Positions 13,381 to 26,600 of a DNA stretch of 64,000 nt are shown in pieces. Origin of the DNA: Anser cygnoides (lineage: Eukaryota > Chordata > Aves > Anseriformes > Anatidae). Position 1 is the first letter of the stretch, and the number at the start of each line of letters is the position of its first letter. Below the pieces are notes generated by a model that was not told the origin of the DNA, searched no databases, and saw only the letters and a program-made list of their open reading frames with translations. Position numbers and translations under genes: made by a program. The DNA lies in NCBI RefSeq assembly GCF_040182565.1, contig NC_089873.1, positions 88,978,001-89,042,000 on the forward strand. The letters run 5' to 3'.

Positions 13381-16300
13381 AACTCATCCTTATAGGATGG
13401 AGGAGAACAGTTCTAAGAGATTGTTATTGCAGTTTCTGTAGGGTTTCACACATTTTGGGGTCCTATACTTTCCATATCATCCATGGCTGTACCTCCTTCA
13501 GGTACAGAAGACACAGCCATTAACTTGCATTGCATACATTTTAAGATCAAGGAGTTCCATCAAGCATGCCAGATGCTAGCTTCATCTATGGCAGTCTAGA
13601 CATAAAAGTACTCTCCTTTCAGACAGTGGCCAAGGCAGGCCCCTGTTCCTTCTGCATTCACTCAGAAATGGTAGAATTTAGTACCTTGTTTTCTTCAGTA
13701 AGTGAAAAAGAGCACGGAAATCCATGAATGGTAAGAACTTTACACTAGCTTTTAATTCAAGGCCTCAAAATGTACTTTACTATTTAAAGGGATTTTTTAA
13801 AAATCCTGGGATTAAGAAAGTTGCTGTCTCAAATACCATGTCAGTCAGCATTAGCTGTGGCATTATTTTAGACAAACTAAGAATTTGAATAGAAGTATTT
13901 ATCTTCTAATGTCATATTCCCAATGCTACTGAAAGTAATTACATATTGTATCACACATGGCCATGAACTTTACAGGGCTGGCTTTCCTCTGCCACATGAA
14001 CTGCACAGCACCTAAGAACTGCTGCTGCTTCCAAGGTGAAAGGCAGTGCCTGCAATAGCTGTATTTAATATTAAAACTCTAAAAAAGGAATTAGAAATGT
14101 AATTTCAAGTGCAGCCATTTCTTTTAGCTAAAATTTAGAATCTTTCCAGAAGCGTGCCCTACTTGACTTTCAACCCTTGTATAAAATATCTATATAATGC
14201 CCTTCTTTATAGTACTCAAAGAAGTAAAATAAAAAACTATGTTTATGCTGTGTGTACAATTAAGTATTTTGCACCTCCACACATGTAAATCAGAAGGATG
14301 TTGGTCAAAGTTACACACAATTAAAAGATTTTGTTCACAGAACATTAAAAAGGTAGGAAACTTTGGACTACAGTTCTTATAAATATTAAATCAATCTTGT
14401 ACTGCTGTCACAAGCTAATAAATTTCTGATGTGGAACTTTTTTTTTTTTTGCATACTGGCAACATATCACAAATATCTAATTGATTACTTCATAAAGAGA
14501 AAAAAAAGAGGGATATCAAAAAGAAAAATCTTGTCTTCAATGGAACAGATTAAAAGAATATTTTTCTGGGTCTGAAAGACAAAAAAACTATCTGTGCTTC
14601 TTTCCTCTATATAATGTAGGGCTGTTGACTACAACCATGAGTTATAGTAACAGTTATTATCCTATTTTTGACATTAAAACAAACAACAACAAAAAACAGC
14701 CATACAATTCATTACTCTTAGTAAATGTTCCTACATCTAAATTTATCTTCATCTGAAGTTCCTTTGTCTGATTACCCCTCCTCTGTGGACACAAATCATA
14801 CATGATGAAAATTTCCAAAAGTTCTACTACATACTACAGTACTGCACAAAAAGACATAAGTATGACAGCACTGAAAAACTCGTCTCTGTGTAGATTCCCT
14901 ATAGATTCAGGCTTTACTCCTACACAAAATGATACCATTGTTTGTGAATAATCTGCTATCAAGAATACCGTATTTTATTGTATATTCATAACGTTGAAAT
15001 ACATGCAGGAAATCACATTACTCCAAGGGAGTCAAGAAATATAAAATTTAATAATCATAGATTATAACTGATCTCTAGCTCAGGCAACAGCAAGTAGATG
15101 CATCATAATTCCCAAGAGGAAGGAATATTCAGATGAAAGCCACTGCAGTAACTCTTACTCTTTTATTCTGCTCTCATGTAGTAGTCAAAGAAGGAGTTCT
15201 GTCACCCTCAGAAACAGTCTCCAGTATATAAATCAAAATAATTATGAAGAACAAAACATTTTCCTTCAGGAATTTTCCCACTCTGACCCAAAAAGGGGAA
15301 AAAAATCTAAGCTGGTTTCACCTTCATTGGGCTCTGATCCTATGCTGTGGGTAAACCAGCTGGACTTAAGTTAAAGCCAAATTTTCATAGCAGTGCCGCC
15401 TCAAATGCATTAGAGAGAATTCCATTTTTTATTGAGATGGTTTGCTGCATGTTTGGCTGAATATACTATTATCTGCTCCATAAAAGGCTGGAGCTGAACA
15501 GTATTTGTCAGGTTAGCATTTTTGGAAAAACTCCTATCATTTTTCTTTTTTTTTTTTTTTAAAGTAACTGTTTAACTCAGTGGACCACAGTCCTAGAGGA
15601 GTGTATGTTTATTTATTTGCAAATCTCATGCATTCATATACAATCATATTGGTATACATAAAACTGAAGTGGCTGCACATGTAATAGAAATAATCAGCTT
15701 TTGAGCTGGCAGCTAACTGCAGCAGGTAGATGCTGAAATAGTTCTCCTGTTTCCCATTGTGGAGGACCAAAATTAGCTATATAAATGGCATATGCTTCTG
15801 CAAGTATTCTCTTAAGAATATTGTCCCTAAGGCTAGGTCTGTACTAGTAGGACCAGCAGATGCACTATCATTGATAATGTTTATTTGTTAGGGAGTTTCT
15901 GGTGTTGCTTTGGTCTTTGCCAACTAGCACTTCCCCAGACTTTTCCTGGGCAAGATGGATCTGGATAGGACACATCAGGCAGGACACAATGCTTCCAGTG
16001 AGTGCTATGGATGAGGACTGTAGCTAGAGGGTATCAAACTAAAAGTCACCATCTTATTTCTTCTGATGGCTTACATAATAATTCTGACATAAGACCAGCT
16101 CTTCACAGCACATCACTTCAAAAGAGCTACCTATACCATTAAAAATAGGCATGTTAAAGCAATTTGGTAAACAAAAACCTAAACTCTGAAGCACTTCCAC
16201 TACACAAATAAATAACAATAAAAAGATATACATTGTCAAAGGAAGAAGTTCATTAGTTTCTGGATGTATAGTCTAAAAACTGCTCATTCCCTTGACAGAG

Positions 16301-17147
16301 ACTCAGGTAAAAGCAATCATTTGAAATAGCTTTATGGAGACAGGAGGCATGCCATGCCTCTGTCTTCAAGGCTAGGGCAGAGATCTTAGTTTATTTAATA
16401 GCATAGACATAAATTATTTAGCTGTGCATGAAATACCTATTTTGAATTTACACACAGACATCTCATTTGCATATAAGTTTGGAAATACTAATTTGTGTTA
16501 GCTGCATAATGCAATTTGCTACAAAGGTCTCAGAGCTGGTTCAACTGGAGCTGCTATATTCAGAGAAGCAATGCTTTGCAGAAACACAAGAGTTTCCGAG
16601 AGCACTTGAGTCTAGAGTTTTGCTCCCTAGCTAACAAACCCTAGCCTTCCAGAGTGCCAGCTGGCTTGGATTTGGTGCCACACTGTCTTGGCTATACTGC
16701 TTGTAGCTCAGGTGATACTTTCATTGGACTTGTTCCAGAATCTCTGCTGCAGTTGTGCTCTGACAGGCAGGGTTAATACTCCTCTGAGTCCTTCATCTAC
16801 TGCTAAAGCTCATGGTCATACTCATTGTTAGAAATCAGATAATACATTAGATGGACCACCAGTGTCATCGGTTATGGCAATTCCTACACTTGGTTTTATC
16901 TGTAGAAACAGTAAGTGCTGAATTTTAATGAGGAAGAGATTAAAAATACATGGCATTTTATTACTTCTCATTAACTTCACTTTACAGATAAAAGGTTCAG
17001 TATGGGCCATGTGCTTTCTGATTGCTGGGCAGAAAGCATGAACAAAGTAAAATAACTTCGAGGAGTAAGAACAGAGGAAAAGAAACTGAAACAAGAGCAA
17101 AAGAAGCAAGAAAAATCTTGATGCAACCACATGGGCAGTGCAAGCTT
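13381..17147. other. AT-rich intronic sequence without recognised genes
   Basis: No gene or named repeat seen. Poly-T runs lie at 14438-14450 (13) and 15546-15560 (15). A slightly GC-richer stretch at 16500-16800 is not assignable. Confidence 0.5.
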
Positions 17148-17395
17148 TTGCCCCTTAGTTACTGTGTCATGGAATGAAAAGCTAAAGCTAATCCCCTTAG
17201 CTTTCCTACGAGAAAGTGGAATCCAAAACTAATCCTTTTATAGTAGCTATACCACATGAAATGGGGTGTTTAAGCAAATTCCCTTAATCATCACGGCAAG
17301 AATCAGGGAACTGAAGTCAATCCCCTTAGCAATTCTGCAAGAAACAGAGAAGGAAGCAATCTCCTTAGTTATGCTAGGGTTAAAAATAAACTCTA
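17148..17395. repeat. Degenerate ~42-bp minisatellite, about 6 copies
   Basis: Copies beginning AATCCCCTTAG or a variant start at 17148, 17190, 17231, 17276, 17319 and 17358, giving spacings of 42, 41, 45, 43 and 39 bases. After the shared start, several copies continue with a pyrimidine-rich stretch and then a purine block such as GCAAGAAACAGAG or ACGAGAAAGTGG. The copies are too diverged to be recent. I do not recognise the unit as any known satellite. Confidence 0.7.
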
Positions 17396-17500
17396 TCAGC
17401 CTTTGAAACTATTTTGATATAAAATTATTAGTACCATGCTTCTGGCATACCAAGACCCAATGTGAATACACAGTAACATCCTTGGTACAGTAAGTTTGAC

Positions 17501-17574
17501 ATTAATAGTCATTAATAGTCAAATTTTAATTAATAGTCATTAATAGTCAATTTTATTAATAGTTATTAATAGTC
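17501..17574. repeat. ATTAATAGTC tandem array: three dimers with AAATTTT spacers
   Basis: The 10-base unit ATTAATAGTC occurs as head-to-tail pairs at 17501-17520, 17529-17548 and 17555-17574. One unit (17555-17564) ends in T instead of C. The pairs are separated by AAATTTTA and AATTTT, and another AAATTTT follows the last pair, so the higher-order unit is about 27 bp. The near identity suggests recent expansion, in contrast with the diverged array just to the left. Confidence 0.9.
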
Positions 17575-20500
17575 AAATTTTGTGGTGTAAGTTATGTATC
17601 TAATACTCACCGCTTTCATTTACTAGTTGTAAGCATACTACAAGAATGTGTACATATAAGTTAGCTGAGAAGCAAAAGAAAATGTGCGAGCTCTTCTTTA
17701 ATTAAAATTAAAAAATAAGGAGTATTCTTCACAATATTAAAAGCTGACAAAAAGTACTAACAGACACGATGAGAATTGCTTGAACAAGGTGATATTAAAT
17801 ATATCACATTATTTAGCTGTTGTGTCTGTTAACATTCACTTTACTTTTTTTCTACTTATTCTGCAATGTTTCCAGTTTTTTAATACTACTAATCAAATTC
17901 CCAAGAAACATTAATAGAACTCTTAAAATAACTGTTACTAGTTGAAGTCACGCATATTTGTTCCATTTACTGGTAGTTTTGTTTAGTTCTTTCTCATTTG
18001 TTTTTTTAAGCAGATTGTTTGATAAGAGCACGATACCATACAGTACGATACCAGAGGCAGATCACCTATCCCTTCATCTTGTCTGTGTGTACAGTGGAAA
18101 AATTTTTGTTGTTTCTAAAATACACGGGATAGTCAAGCCTCCAGAAATACAAAATTAAATGTGTACCATTTTTCAAGTGAGACCATCTATTTCTGTTCAC
18201 CTCAAGGTTATATGCTTGTCTTAATGCAAAAAGTCAGCTAGAATATCTGCATTCTTCAAATGCTGTTCTGCATCTCAACAGCACTTGTGATCTTTCAATT
18301 TATTTCTGCAAGTCATATATTATGTTTTAAACTCTTCAGAAGGGATTCTTTTGATTAAATACAATAGAGGAGGATTATCCTTTTAAATCTGAAATACAGT
18401 TATAATTTTTATTCATAAATGCCTGGATTTTCTACTGTTTTTTTTTTTTTTTTTCCCCCTCTCCATAGAATTGTGATTCTTAAAAAGAATTCAGTTTTCT
18501 TATTAGTAGTCAATAAACATATCTAAAAACTGCCTATTTTCCACTTTGTGAAGTAGCTTATTAGGATTATATGAACAGTTTCCAATTCTGCTATAAAGGC
18601 CTCTATACTTGCTTGGATCCTGTTGCAGGATATGCACATTAAATCACAAGTGAAAATTACTATGTAAAGTGTCTCTTCTTAAATCTGAATTTTCAATTCT
18701 TTATATTTTGGACTAGCAATTGCTGCCCACTTTAAATGTTAACTGTTGCTCAGAGAAGAGATTTCAAGCTCAAACATTCTACTGGAGGTTAAGAAACAGA
18801 CATCTACTGGCAGAGAGAGCAAAGCTGAGAAGAATTTCTACAACATCGGGTATTCAGTTCAGACGGAATAATTTTTTCAGTAGTAGTAAACCTAAGACTA
18901 GGGTTTACCACTTTGGTGTTTATACTGAGAAGTATAGGAGGGCCAGGGTCTCATCCCAGCCTTGAGCGTCTAGAAGATTTGTCTTAGAAACAGCAAGTGG
19001 GATCATTGCAAAACAGCAAGGAGGTCACCAGGCAAGGAGTGTGCACAATCCAACACTACTCTGCTATTGCTTCTTGACTCTCCTTTAGCTAGCAGTATAG
19101 TCATAGCCTTTATTTTTACTTGAGTTTTTGGCATGAACTCATGGACAAGGAAGGGCACATCACGGAGGAAGCTGGTAAAACAGGGACCTTTTGACAGAAG
19201 ATAAAATACAGACAAATGAAAAGAAATGGAGCAAAGCAAAGCAGGGAGAAAACTGTCTAACTACAAGGAAGAAAATCAAATGTGTTAAGCTCTTGAGGAC
19301 TGCAACTAACGTCAAGTTTCCAGACAGCGTCAAAATGGTAGTGATAGAGTCCCTCTTGGTCCACACTTACTCAAAAAGAAATGGAAAAGTCTGTGTCAGC
19401 ACCAGAAGGGAAAAAAAAAATCTGGGAAGTAGAGCTCTATTTAAGTGTGCCCCAAACAAACTGGTCTTAATTGCTCTAGCAAGACCCATTTGGCGAGAAT
19501 TCCTACAGAGCAGAAAAACTATTCGTGTACAATCCTTCCATCCTTACAACTGTGAAAACCCGTGTAAGGTCTTATAATTGAAAGCAATATTGGAATGTAA
19601 ATGATTTACTGCAATTTGCAAAGGGGATTATATGTGCACTTAAGTATTTAAAAGAGGCTTGAAAAATGCCTCAAGCTTACAGATTTCTTGACAAATTGGT
19701 CACTTTTCTGTAACTTCAAGAAGTAAGTCACTGCATCAAAATATCAGGAAAATGTTCAAAAACACAGTTCATTTTTTTTTGTTTCAATTCCTTTTCTTTT
19801 AATTCCAAGTAAGGGCTTCCAATACAAGGTCAGGCTACTGAAAACCCTTAAGAATATATAAATTATTTTACTTTCATTACACATAGAAGATCCACTTTTA
19901 GAAAATAATTATTCCTGTCACTAAAAGGATAAAAAGACAGCAACAATCTGTCAAGAATTTCCCTCAATTACTGAACACAGCATGCAAGCAAAAAGCAGCA
20001 ACCGAGACAGTGAAGAATCTTTGCTGCTGCCACTTTTATATTTTTCTCTGGGGAAGAAAAAAAAAAAAAAAACATTTTGTGGCTTTTAAACAATCCACAG
20101 AGAATACTTTTCAGAATACCTAGGTATTTATCAACCACTTAAGCATTTATGAGAGCATTTCCAATGCACATAAGAATTCCAAGGGGTAGTTCCCATGAGT
20201 TCAGTATAGCTGTTCTTAGTCTCCAAAAATACACTGGTTCTATTAAAGAGATGTTCAGTATGTACCTCGTATTTCCATAAATATTGCTTTTCTTCTACTT
20301 TCTTTTTGTCCTTTCTTTTCCATGATTTTGTAATAAAAGCAACATTCAGTTTGATGTTCTTTATAGCTACATGCTTGTGCAGAGTGAATGCTGAATTATA
20401 TCAGAACAATATTATATTTGATTGGGAATTAAGTGAATTTTTTCACTTCAATTATAAATGATTTTTTTTGAATTTCAAACTATCTAGATGCTGGCAGAAA

Positions 20501-23180
20501 CAGTAAAAATTCTGTAATTCAACACTGCTGAAAATATATCCCATACTATTTTTAAATCAATCATACTTGCTTCTCCAGTTGAGTATGTTTTTCTTTTCAA
20601 AATATTTTTCCCTATAGAAAAGGCAAGAATATGTTAATTTTCGCTAAATTTTACTTTCTTTTATTTCTTACTGCTCCTTTTGGTAAACCAAGATATGAAG
20701 GTGAAATCTACAGTGTATTAAAAGCTATTTTCCATGCATTAGGTACATAGATGTGCAACCCATGTGTGCTATTTCTGCTCATTTTAACTTCCAACCAATG
20801 TATTTTTGAAAAAAAAAATATAGGATTTAGTATATATTTTGTGGGGTTGCACAACAGAAAGAGATAGATGTGCTCGACTACTTACAGTGCTTCTCATATC
20901 TACAATGGGAAACGTAACAGAAAGTATAAATACTGCTACTGCCACTCTGTACCTTCTTTTGCTATATAATATAAAACATGCACTGAAAAATAATCAAATT
21001 TCAGTGTACATTATAATTAAATTGCCTGTGTTAGACAAGATACATTACAAATCAGTATCCTAAGAAAATGAAGCGAACAGTTTTACATTTGCTATTTGGC
21101 AGTTTCCAGGCACTGAGAGCATGAACTAGTTCTAACCAGAGTACAAACAAGCATTTTTAAGGAAAGAAGGTTTACATTATAAGTAGTACTTTCACTGCAT
21201 CAAAGATTACAAGACTGCCTGCTTTGTTTCCATTTTCTTTATTATATTCCTGGCCCTACTAAAAAGGGACTTTTAACAAAACACAAAGTCCTTAATGGTC
21301 ATAAAAGCATACAGACAAGTAAGAAAGTGAAGAGTAGGTGGTGTATGAAGGCAGTGGGGGAAGTCTGATCTTGGGCAAGAAAAGAAAGCCTCATTAAATG
21401 TCAGACTGCTCCATTATTAAGGTGATAGACTTGAATTTCAGCTATGTGGATTCAACACGGATTTCACTCTTTTGGTATGTTTTTATGCTAAATGTTAGAA
21501 TAGTCAAAGAAGATGAAATGGAGATGACAAACTCCTAGCCTGACATCCTAGTGAGAAGTTATCCTGCTACAAAACCAGTTAAAAAAAAAACAAAAACGTT
21601 TCTGCTTAGCAGATATCCTATAGAAACGATTCCAGTTATGGACAGGAAATTTTGCTTTTACTAAGAACATATTTGTACACAATACCATCTAAGTTAAACA
21701 AGAATAAAAAATAATTCAAAAAGTATATGCCGAATTACTATCATAAAGTTCAGACTTACCATAGAGCAGATTTAAAAAAAAAAAAATTGATTGAGCAGTT
21801 TAGAGACTACTTCTATCACTTTAATTTTACAGATTACTATTTAAGCATACAGCTGTTCGCTACTGAACCATTCAAATTTGTTTATAATCCTCTATTATAC
21901 ATGCTTTCGTCCAAGTTTTTTTTTTTTTTTTTTAATTTACAGCTAATTATATCTCATCTTTTAGTCTATGAATGCTTTAGATCTGTGACTGCACAGTGGC
22001 AAGCACAAATGGGTCCCAATGTGTTTGCAATATCCAAATAAGAATATGACTATGTTTTGCCAATAGCTATCCTCTGTGGAATCTGTAATTAGACGTTTCA
22101 CACAAAACCAGATGAAAAACAATCAAAATATTGCCCAAGTGCATGAACAAAAGAAAAAGAAAAAAACAGGGTGATAAATATCTCTTCTTCACAGTGCCTG
22201 GCATATTTTGTGAATTTAACCATTATAGACGCAAAATGCTCTGGTAACCGTGCATCCATTCAATAGGTACTCAAATCCCCAGCGGTTATAGCTAGGGTTT
22301 TCAGGTTACGTATGCACACAAATTAAGATTTTTGACACTCTAACAGGAAATACAGGTAAAACAAAAAACTTAGGCATTTGTCAAATTACTTGGACATTGG
22401 TAGTCACAGGGACATACACTCTTCAAGAAAACCTTTTATGTTCTAAGAGGTGTTCTTAAATGAAACACGAAAGTTGACTCTCAAAGGCAAATCACCTCAG
22501 ATTAGAAACAGTAAGTCCTCTAGAAAATCTTTCTTAGACAGTTAACTAGATCTTGGATGTGCCTAATCATTAAATCCCTGCAGATAGATATTAATCTCAA
22601 GAAAAATGACCCTCGTCTTACCTCTTTCCTTATACAGCATGCCTCAAACATCAAAAAGGATTTTAAATAAGGTGTGGTAGAGCATTGGCCTGATGATGTC
22701 CAAATTACAGCTCAACTAAGCATTTTAAAATATTTTTCTTAGTGTCATCTCTGTAAATTCCCCATATTGTGTGAAAATCTGAATAGCTTCTTTCATTTCC
22801 TTCATCTCTGTTAAATGTTCTAACAGCTAAATCCCTAACTTCTATTAAACTTGTTATTAAAACCACCATCTCGGTGACACCTCCAAAATCTGGCTGCTGA
22901 GCTTTCATAGGTATAACTACATGTTACAGTTGGACTGCTCTAAGAGAGGGAAAAATTTACGCTTTTGGACGCATTGTTTCTTCTCAGAAATGTCCTCAAT
23001 TCCTGGTTATAGCTCTGCTTCTTGCTACTGCTGCAGCATCTACCTACATGGATGTAATTCTCTGTTCCATGAACTGTTCAAAGCTATTTCCTTGGAATAA
23101 AACACCTTCAGAATGTGAGTCTTTCTTGGTATTGGCATTTTTTTCCCATTGACTTCCACAGAACTTTAGAATTAAGTATG
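17575..23180. other. AT-rich intronic sequence without recognised genes
   Basis: Contains poly-T of 17 followed by C5 at 18438-18459, poly-A of 16 at 20057-20072 and poly-T of 18 at 21916-21933. The 128-codon open frame at 19191-19577 (plus) is Lys/Arg-rich, has no family resemblance and no splice or promoter context; I treat it as chance. Confidence 0.5.
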
Positions 23181-23522
23181 TGTACTGGATCTGGCAGGGA
23201 TGGAGTTCATTTTCTTCATAGCCACCTGTATGGTGCTGTGTTTTAGATTGGTGACCAAAACAGTGTTGATAACACACCAGTGTTTAAATTATTGCTGAAC
23301 AGTGCTTGCACAGCATCAATGCCTTCTCTGTTGCTTACTCTGAACCCTTAAGGAGTAGACTAGGGGTGGGCAAGAGGTTGGCAGCTGTCCCCAGCTGACC
23401 AAAGGGATATCCCATTCCATATAACATCATCCTCAGCAATAAAGCCAGGGGTGAGTTTTCTTCAAAGCAGTCTCAGAGTCTCAGAATCTGCTGGTAGGAG
23501 GTGGTGAGTCACTGCCTTTGCA

Positions 23523-23558
<36 letters not shown>

Positions 23559-23693
23559 ATTTTTTAATTGTCTTTATCTCGTCCCATGATTTTTTCTCAC
23601 TTTTGCCCTTCCAGGTCTCTACCCTATCCTGTTGGTTGGGAATGAGCTAGTAACTACATCTGGACTCAGCTGCCATGGGGTCAACCCACCACA
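23181..23693 (+). mobile_element. Avian endogenous-retrovirus solo LTR (ERVL-like), plus strand
   Basis: The element begins TGTACTGGATCTGGCAGGG and ends CAACCCACCACA, i.e. TG...CA termini 513 bp apart. Conserved landmarks of an avian LTR family I recognise: GGATGGAGTTCATTTTCTTC, GTGTTGATAACACACCAG, AGTGCTTGCACAGCATCAA, GACCAAAGGGATAT, a polyadenylation signal AATAAA at 23438-23443, and TGTCTTTATCTC. The flanks GTATG (23176-23180) and GCATG (23694-23698) look like a 5-bp target-site duplication with one change, as expected for ERVL-type integration. There is no internal region, so this is a solo LTR made by LTR-LTR recombination. A poly-C tract replaces sequence normally found before TGTCTTTATCTC. 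Confidence 0.78.
23524..23558. repeat. Poly-C, 35 bases, inside the LTR
   Basis: An unbroken run of 35 C follows GCAT and precedes ATTTTTTAATTG, the LTR's U5-side T-rich segment. A run of this length is rare and very error-prone in sequencing, so its true length is uncertain. Confidence 0.9.
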
Positions 23694-26600
23694 GCATGCC
23701 ATTAAAGAAGCAATGATGTCTTGTTCACTAAGTCACAGCTCTCCAATCACACACTGTTGTCAGACTAGGAACTGATAAATAGAATCAAATTTCTTAATTA
23801 CACTTCTAAACGCCCTAGACTATCTTATTCACCACACAAATCAGCCTAAAAATGCCATTAAATTGAGTATCACACAATATACTATTAAAACTATTTTACA
23901 GCATTCAAGCACAGACTACAGAGGCTAAGAAGTACGACTATATATCATACAGTTACTTAGCATCATATATATAATACGGGAGCTATCAATAATGAAACAT
24001 TATTCAGTTTTTTTCTAATGAGACTATTCAATGGAACATTGCTGGGTAAATATTTAGAACACAAAATCATACAGGTTGATATAAATATTTTGGTCAGGAA
24101 AACTCACTCAAGGATGATGTATATTTACATACCTAGGAGCGGGAATACCACTTATACCTAATGAATAGATTACTGTGTGTTATATAACAGCAGTTCTGGA
24201 AGACAACTGTGAGTCATGGTGAAGATCAACTGAACATGATCTCCTAATATTATTACTATAGAGAGAAAGCCTAGTGGGAACTCTTTGATGTTTAAACAGG
24301 AGAATAATAAAGAAAAGTGGCATGACAATTTGTAACTGTAGAAAATAATGAAATTGACTGTCAAATACTGCATACTTGTGTCTGTGCTTTTGAAAAAAAA
24401 GAGTCACATACTGATTTGAATTTTGGAGTACAGGAGGAGGAGCAATGAAGAACTTAATCTACTTAGATACAATATTAGGGTAAGAAGGAAGAATCAAACA
24501 GTAGGAACTTTAAAAAAAAAATCTAATTAATTAATGGAATAAATGAAAGCTTCTTGACGTCTTTTAAAAATATATACTTCCGTGAAATTCTTGTTACAGG
24601 GTTAACATAATGACAATGCTTGAAATCTTCCAGCTCCTGATAAATAAGGATGAACTGACAAATTGATCTTTCTGATCATAAAGAATTTAAATATCTATTG
24701 TGTTCTAATAGTTACAGTATTGAAAGTGAAGACTGAAAGTATTGATGATATTATAATTCACACTGCTACATGAAATTTTCAAATCAAAGCTTAAAATCAA
24801 TATTGATGTGGCCATGTGGATATGTAAATATATCTGTTTGCAAATACAGATAACTCATCTGGTTTCTATTTCATAGACAAATCCAAACAGCTGCCAACTA
24901 CAGTTAGGAGACTTTGCATTTCTTTCGTGCTATAATCTGTACCATTTATTTGTTGTTATGCTTTAGTACCATGTAGTACTCTTCTGCTTGTAGATAACAA
25001 GATAACATGAAATGCAGAACTAAATTATGGGCACTGAGTATCACCATATCTACAATGCATTCCCTATCTTTTTCTTATGATGCCATACTGCTGCCTGAGC
25101 ATGTTTAATGCACTAACCTCACTTACCGTTTGTGTTAAGGATTTCATTATAAACAGGTTAGCCTTATATTTCAGATACTTGCTCGGGTTTCACTTTTTAA
25201 TATTTTCTTAGCACTTCAACATTTCTTATTTTCATGTTATATCCCCTTATACTATATTTTGTTGAGCCTCAAGCTGAACCTGTTACTTGTATTATCACTT
25301 CCCACAGTAAAGTCTTTTCCTTCTTTTAGCTTTTCTTTAAGTTAACTTGACTTCCTACACAGTTTTCTACTCTATATGCATGCAAAGACTTCTTACTGGA
25401 GAGTGTTACTTTTTCTGCCAGTTGCTTTGTTTATTGATAATTTTAATAGAGGAAAGGGCCTAAGCTTCTCTCTCGTTCTTTATAAGTGCTTTTATGTGAT
25501 TTCAAAGGAAATTCAGAATATTCTAAAAAATAATTAATCCAGCTAAAAAAATTGATACTTAAAAATCCTGAGTAAGAATAAGAATGCTCCGTAGACATAC
25601 TGGCCCAATCACCGTAAGAGCTAACTGTTACAAAATAAAGAAGAGTGGATGCAGGTACACTGAAAGAAGTGTTTTGAAGGTTAGCACTGGAAAACTTCTA
25701 TATCAGCTCTGATTACAAACAAAATTAAAAAAAAAAAAAAGGATTAGCAAATAAGTAGTGATATGACAAATACTAGTAAGCTGTTCAAGAGCATGTCACC
25801 ATAAACCCTAGCAATGTCTTCTAATTACTTAAGAAGGAGCTAAAAGTGATTTGTAGACAGATATATATAAATTAAAACAATTATTTTAACAGAGGGTAAA
25901 ATAATCAGTCTGGTAGGGGGAAAAAACACCAGTACTTTGACGAGCTCAATCTCAACAAATTCCGAACAGAAAAAAACATAGAACTGCATATTAGTGACAG
26001 TTGTGCAAAATCTTAAATGATCACCCAAAGAAAGAAGATATTTAAAATAGACTTACTTCCGTGGATAAATCAATTTAAAAAAATTACAAGGAAGTTGTTC
26101 AGATAACTACAGGAACTGGGATTAAAATAGTTTCATCACTTACGCAGCTGTCAAATAATGTAGGAAACTTCTAGTAGGCTTTTTACTGCAGAGGCTATAC
26201 ATTTTCCCTGCAATGATAAGTCAAGGTAGCTTCTGCAAGCCCCTTCCACACGTAAATAATTTCTCATAGACTTGTGCTATGAGTCACCTTGCCCTTCTTT
26301 TGTGCTACATTTAAAATATTTTTGGAGTTTATTAAGTGTCAACATGGAAATGTAAAGTTAGATGATGTTAGAAGCAAAGAAATTCTTCATTATTAATTTT
26401 ATTTTTCCAACAAGAACACTTTGTTCCAAATTACCACTTGCAAAGTAGATTTAACTCATGCAAAATAAGGAGTTCTTAGATTTAAGTAGAAGTATTTATG
26501 GTAGAAGTTTATCAGCAATAGACAGGCCCTTATGGCAGTGCTCTCCAATCCATAGCTCACACGCAGATTTTATTCACAAAATTCTGTTACATTGCTTAAT

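Noticed and set aside
19191..19577. 128-codon open frame, plus strand
   Set aside because: Composition is generic Lys/Arg-rich, with no domain, no promoter or polyadenylation context and no splice sites.
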